Assembly (NCBI GenBank): GCA_029245065.1
Contig: JAQWQB010000017.1
Coordinates: 1 to 38,346 of the forward strand
Direction of reading: 5' to 3'
DNA from: Flavobacteriales bacterium
GTDB taxonomy: Bacteria; Bacteroidota; Bacteroidia; Flavobacteriales_D; Sanyastnellaceae
Length of the DNA stretch: 38,346 nt
Under the pieces are notes generated by a model. That model worked only from the letters and a program-made list of their open reading frames with translations, made no database searches and was not told the origin of the DNA. Both the position numbers and the translations under genes were made by a program. Shown piece after piece: positions 34,973 to 38,346 of the stretch (position 1 is the stretch's first letter; every line of letters starts with the position of its first letter).

Positions 34973-36511
34973 ATGATTCAATCTCTTAAACGTTTAGCCC
35001 CATTAGCCTTGGTAGTTTTAATGCTACCAAGTTGCGCGTCAATTTTGAACGGCAAATTCCAGACTGTTCCAATTGCCACTAACGATTCAGGTACAGAAGT
35101 GTACCACAACGACGAACTCGTAGGAACGGGCAATTCTCTTGAAGTTCCGCTTCAGCGTGATTTGGACACGCATCAGTTCAGAGTAGAACTTGATGGCTAC
35201 AAACCTGAATATTGCGTTGCTTTCCAAGAAAAAAAATCTGGATTATATGTGTTTTCAGTCATTCCTTTTGGCATCTTATTCTATCCAATATTTTACGATG
35301 CATTGCCAAAGGCTTTCAACTATAATTCAGATGGCTACAGTCTCGAAGTGCAAAGACCAATTACAGCCAGAGCGGAAGATGAACGCTACATATTCTTGAA
35401 TAACACTGCGCTGGAAGTTGACAAAGAGAACCTTGTATTCTCGAACATTTCGTGGACCAACTACCAAAATGGTAACGACAAAAGAATGCGTTCAGTGGAA
35501 TCTTCTGAAGATATCAATCTGGTGGACATGGTTTTCAGTGACGATCTGAACGAATTGTTGACAGAAAATCAATATTCTGATACAACTGAGACCATCTTCA
35601 AGAACAATACCAACACACTTTATCTGAGTGCGACCATTACAGAACTTGAATTTTTGGCAGTCTATCATGTTAAAGGAAATGTTTACGCCGGGAACTTTTT
35701 AGAAGCTACTATGACTACGAAGTGGGAACTTCAGAACGTTTACGAGCAAGTAATCTACAGCACAGAAATTGAGTCTCAAAGTGGTCAATTCTCAGGAGAT
35801 TTCTACGACGATGCTTGGAGTGAATCGATGGGAGATGCATTGACCAATTCTTTCTTGGATTTCCTAGATGATCCAGGTGTTGCAGAGCACAAGAAAATGA
35901 GTGAGTTCGATGACATCAATGAATTGGACGAGATTGTAGTTGCAAAACCAACGAAAAAAATTGAGTCGTTGACCGATGCCATGGAGTCTACCGTAACAAT
36001 CATCTTGGATGAAGGACACGGAAGTGGATGCATTGTTTCTTCAGACGGATACATCGTAACCAACTACCACGTCACCGCTGGTGCTTCAGACAAACTGACG
36101 GTTCGTTTGAATAACGGAGAAGAATTAGAAGCCACTTTTATTCGTGGAAACGAACAACACGATCTAGCGTTGATCAAGGTTGACAAAACATTCGATGTTG
36201 CCTATGAATTGCCTACTGCAAGTAGAGTTGATTTAGGAGATGAGATATTTGCTATTGGAACACCAACGTCTATTGAACTTGGAAACTCGCTGTCGAAAGG
36301 AGTACTTTCAGGAGTTCGTGAAAAAGACGGAATGGAATTCCTTCAAACGGATGTGAGTATTAGTCCAGGAAACAGTGGAGGTGCACTTGTTAGCAAAGAA
36401 GGCCGTATTGTTGGAGTGGTAAACTCGAAGTTAATTGGATTCGGAGTTGAAGGTATTGCCTTCGGAACACCCGGTGAAAACGTTCTAGGCCACCTAAGAA
36501 TAAAGTACTAA
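34973..36511 (+). CDS. HtrA/DegP-like serine protease lipoprotein (S1C)
   Basis: A 512-residue protein anchored by a lipoprotein signal 'LAPLALVVLMLPSCAS'. The N-terminal part contains a PEGA-like segment ('TEVYHNDELVGTGNSLEVPL', about 29-48) and a beta-rich middle domain (about 130-310). The C-terminal 170 residues are a trypsin-like DegP protease domain with the full triad: H366 in 'TNYHVTAG', D397 in 'HDLALIKV', S468 in 'SPGNSGGALV'. There is no PDZ domain, so it differs from DegP/DegS. It should act in the periplasm or outer envelope. The start at 34973 is set by the signal; the frame is open to 34925. The next gene is a catalytically dead paralog. Confidence 0.87.
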   Translation: MIQSLKRLAPLALVVLMLPSCASILNGKFQTVPIATNDSGTEVYHNDELVGTGNSLEVPLQRDLDTHQFRVELDGYKPEYCVAFQEKKSGLYVFSVIPFGILFYPIFYDALPKAFNYNSDGYSLEVQRPITARAEDERYIFLNNTALEVDKENLVFSNISWTNYQNGNDKRMRSVESSEDINLVDMVFSDDLNELLTENQYSDTTETIFKNNTNTLYLSATITELEFLAVYHVKGNVYAGNFLEATMTTKWELQNVYEQVIYSTEIESQSGQFSGDFYDDAWSESMGDALTNSFLDFLDDPGVAEHKKMSEFDDINELDEIVVAKPTKKIESLTDAMESTVTIILDEGHGSGCIVSSDGYIVTNYHVTAGASDKLTVRLNNGEELEATFIRGNEQHDLALIKVDKTFDVAYELPTASRVDLGDEIFAIGTPTSIELGNSLSKGVLSGVREKDGMEFLQTDVSISPGNSGGALVSKEGRIVGVVNSKLIGFGVEGIAFGTPGENVLGHLRIKY

Positions 36512-36535
36512 GGACCGTTTACATTCAAAGAATTG

Positions 36536-36568
36536 AAAGCCTCGCTGTACAGTGAGGCTTTTTTTTGC
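36536..36568 (+). terminator. Intrinsic terminator between the two HtrA-like paralogs
   Basis: A stem AAAGCCTC / GAGGCTTT, extended by the CTGTACAG palindrome at its top with a wobble pair, is followed by eight T. It lies about 25 bases past the protease stop, so the two paralogs are probably separate transcripts. Confidence 0.88.
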
Positions 36569-36621
36569 GCATCTTTCTTTGCATCAACAGTATTGTTATT
36601 TTAGACAATCAAATAAGGAAT

Positions 36622-38076
36622 ATGAAATTCAGCTTGTTCATTCTCTCGTTCACCATGCCTCTGGCGCTTTGCGCTCAAAAAAATCAATCGATCCAATTCT
36701 CTTCCAATTGGGATGAGCATGTTGTTTTCTTGGGAGAGACTCAATTAGACACTTCGGAGGCAGCACTGAATTACTCCAGTGGAAATAGAGCAGTTAGCTT
36801 AGTGATGAACACCTGTGAACCGCAGCAACTAAGATTCGAAAAAGAGGGGCACCGAACGCAGTACAGACTGCTACGTCCGCGTCAATTGAAGTCTCTAAAA
36901 AGACGTAAAGAAGATTGTGCCTATTGGGAGTACCGAGATCGAACAACTTACAATGTCAACTTAGTTCAAGAATTTGCATTCAATGAACTAGCGTTCAACA
37001 TTGACATAAAGGAATTCACTTTTGACTACAATTTGATGACATTCGAATTCTCTTCTGACGGCTATTTCACAAGAGATCAGGAGGAAGAAGAAGAGAATTT
37101 CAAAATTGATTCGGATGTCAAATTTGATGATCGCTATTCCAGTACATTTTGCAAAGAACTACTGAATGGAGAGCTAACAACATATCCAGACACATCGCGA
37201 AGATTCAATCTTTCAGGTAGCGTTAAGCAAGTTTCTCATCGAACTGATATGCGTGCGAACTTTCTTTCACATGAGATCAATCTAATTATACACTGGGTGT
37301 TGACCAACAAAGATGGAGCTACCATTTTTGAATCATTCGTTGAGGGAAACAGCGGAGAAATCTTATCAGAAGAATCAGCCGCGAGTGAAACCATTCAGCA
37401 GTGCCTATCGAACGCCCTATTAAATAGCTTTCATTCGGCATTTTCCGATGAAGAAGAAAGAATTGCTGAACTCTCGGAAGTGTTTACTTGGGAGGTAATT
37501 CCATTGACAGAGACACAATCCTCTGTGAGTTCAGTCAAAGAAGCCACCAAAGTACTCGTATCCATCTCTTTTGGTGAAGAGGAAATGCGCACAACAGGAA
37601 TCTTCATAACAGATCGAGGTCACATTTTGACCAGCGCATTCTACTTTCACGAAGATTCTATCATGTCCATTACAACCAATGACAACCGAAATCATCAAGG
37701 GAAGTTAATTCGAATGAATAGACTATCAGATGTAATGATCATTCAAATTGATACCACATCCAATCAGTTTCTAAGCATGCCTAGCGAAAAGAATTTTGGC
37801 ATGGCAGAAAACGTATTTGCCATCAGCAATCCTAAACAAGAGCTTGGTCAATCATTGTCGAAAGGAATTGTATCTGGTGAAAGAAACATGGACGGTATCA
37901 AATTCATTCAATCGGATGTCCGCATTTCACCTGAAAGCATTGGTGGTGCTCTAGTGAGTGAAGATGGCACTAAATTCTATGGAATGATCTCAGATAAAGC
38001 GGTTGGCTTTGGTGTAGAAGGCATTGCTTTCATCCTCCGGGCAGATTTTATTCGTGAAGTACTACTGCTCCAATAA
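36622..38076 (+). CDS. HtrA-like pseudoprotease, paralog of the preceding protein
   Basis: A 484-residue exported protein (signal 'LFILSFTMPLALCAQ') with the same layout as its neighbour: beta-rich N-terminal and middle regions, then a trypsin-like domain. The middle domain shares the 'W-x-L-x-N/NKDG...SG' pattern ('HWVLTNKDGATIFESFVEGNSG'). In the protease domain the aligned catalytic positions are F340 for His ('LTSAFYF'), D370 retained ('LSDVMIIQI') and I440 for Ser ('SPESIGGALV'). Proteolysis is therefore impossible by the family mechanism. The surrounding core ('GQSLSKGIVSG', 'GFGVEGIAF') is well kept, so it is probably a folded binding or regulatory protein rather than a decaying gene. 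The last 15 bases overlap the convergent aroQ. Confidence 0.85.
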   Translation: MKFSLFILSFTMPLALCAQKNQSIQFSSNWDEHVVFLGETQLDTSEAALNYSSGNRAVSLVMNTCEPQQLRFEKEGHRTQYRLLRPRQLKSLKRRKEDCAYWEYRDRTTYNVNLVQEFAFNELAFNIDIKEFTFDYNLMTFEFSSDGYFTRDQEEEEENFKIDSDVKFDDRYSSTFCKELLNGELTTYPDTSRRFNLSGSVKQVSHRTDMRANFLSHEINLIIHWVLTNKDGATIFESFVEGNSGEILSEESAASETIQQCLSNALLNSFHSAFSDEEERIAELSEVFTWEVIPLTETQSSVSSVKEATKVLVSISFGEEEMRTTGIFITDRGHILTSAFYFHEDSIMSITTNDNRNHQGKLIRMNRLSDVMIIQIDTTSNQFLSMPSEKNFGMAENVFAISNPKQELGQSLSKGIVSGERNMDGIKFIQSDVRISPESIGGALVSEDGTKFYGMISDKAVGFGVEGIAFILRADFIREVLLLQ

Positions 38077-38346
38077 CCCCTCAACAGCCGCTTTATACCC
38101 ATAAATTCCCATACCGGAAATAACGGCCATACAGACTGGAGCAGTGAGCGAAACTCTTCTAAAATCTTCGCGCTGGTACACATTGGAAATATGCACTTCC
38201 ACCACAGGAGTTTCGATGGCGCTAATGGCATCTCTTAGAGCTACAGACGTATGCGTGTACCCTCCCGGATTGAATACGATCCCAGTGCCTTGAAAACCTT
38301 CTGCGTGCAAGGCATCAATCAATTCTCCTTCATGATTGCTTTGATA
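38062..38346 (-). CDS. aroQ: 3-dehydroquinate dehydratase, type II (C-terminal part; gene continues beyond window)
   Basis: The last 94 residues of a type II dehydroquinase, which converts 3-dehydroquinate to 3-dehydroshikimate in the shikimate pathway. The visible start 'QSNHEGEL' is the conserved substrate-binding motif. 'FNPGGYTHTSVALRDAI' and 'VEVHISNVYQREDFR' with the catalytic His follow, then 'VISGMGIYGYKAAVEGL'. The N-terminal roughly 50 residues, including the catalytic tyrosine loop, lie outside the window. It is convergent with the pseudoprotease gene and overlaps it by 15 bp. Confidence 0.93.
   Translation of the reverse strand, partial: YQSNHEGELIDALHAEGFQGTGIVFNPGGYTHTSVALRDAISAIETPVVEVHISNVYQREDFRRVSLTAPVCMAVISGMGIYGYKAAVEGLLEQ

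Overview
The window reads as chromosomal DNA of a Bacteroidota bacterium, most likely a marine, Flavobacteriales-like lineage. The evidence is a PorQ-type component of the type IX secretion system (T9SS), two cargo proteins carrying T9SS sorting domains (type A at 7665-8363, type B at 18680-21808), a BshA of bacillithiol synthesis, a GlmU-like nucleotidyltransferase, and repeated TAnnTTTG-type -7 promoter elements lying a few bases before start codons. I see no rRNA, tRNA, CRISPR array, phage or transposase, and no intergenic stretch over about 220 bp. The genus is not determinable from what I can see.

Layout. 1-6.0 kb: a HEAT-like protein, an acyl-CoA carboxylase beta subunit (methylcrotonyl type), then a tightly overlapping operon of a small MscS-like protein and an iron-complex/cobalamin-type ABC importer (binding lipoprotein, permease, ATPase), and a diacylglycerol kinase. 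6.2-12.2 kb: membrane metallophosphoesterase, T9SS cargo, EttA, a secreted unknown, a DUF1684 protein, and a CoA-pyrophosphatase Nudix. 12.3-16.4 kb: Aat with a degenerate acyltransferase in its operon, a small wHTH-like protein, an M49-like lipoprotein peptidase, a thioredoxin-fold-like secreted protein, and a 50-residue gene. 16.5-21.8 kb: CpcT/CpeT-like lipoprotein, FucP-type sugar transporter, and a large T9SS type-B surface protein. 22.0-24.2 kb: methyltransferase, ECF sigma factor, and a MerR/B12-domain regulator. 24.4-38.3 kb: GlmU-like protein, Lon, PorQ, Cmk, a GH3 plus serine-hydrolase fusion, BshA, a membrane protein, two paralogous HtrA-like proteins, and a partial type II dehydroquinase.

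The most interesting region is 22.7-24.2 kb. The MerR-like regulator keeps the W-x9-EH and E-x-H signatures of the CarH/LitR adenosylcobalamin photoreceptors. It lies just upstream of an ECF sigma gene whose leader holds two copies of the same inverted repeat, TTGTTTAA-N16-TTAAACAA, 53 bp apart. This looks like a light/B12-controlled sigma switch, yet no carotenoid or photolyase gene is nearby, so its targets would be elsewhere in the genome.

Two other themes recur. First, inactive copies of enzymes: an HtrA-like protease sits next to a paralog lacking catalytic His and Ser, and aat is co-transcribed with an acyltransferase-like protein lacking the HX4D histidine. Second, gene ends: all seven convergent gene pairs end within -15 to +7 bp of each other with no strong terminator between them, whereas six clear hairpin terminators all sit between genes pointing the same way.
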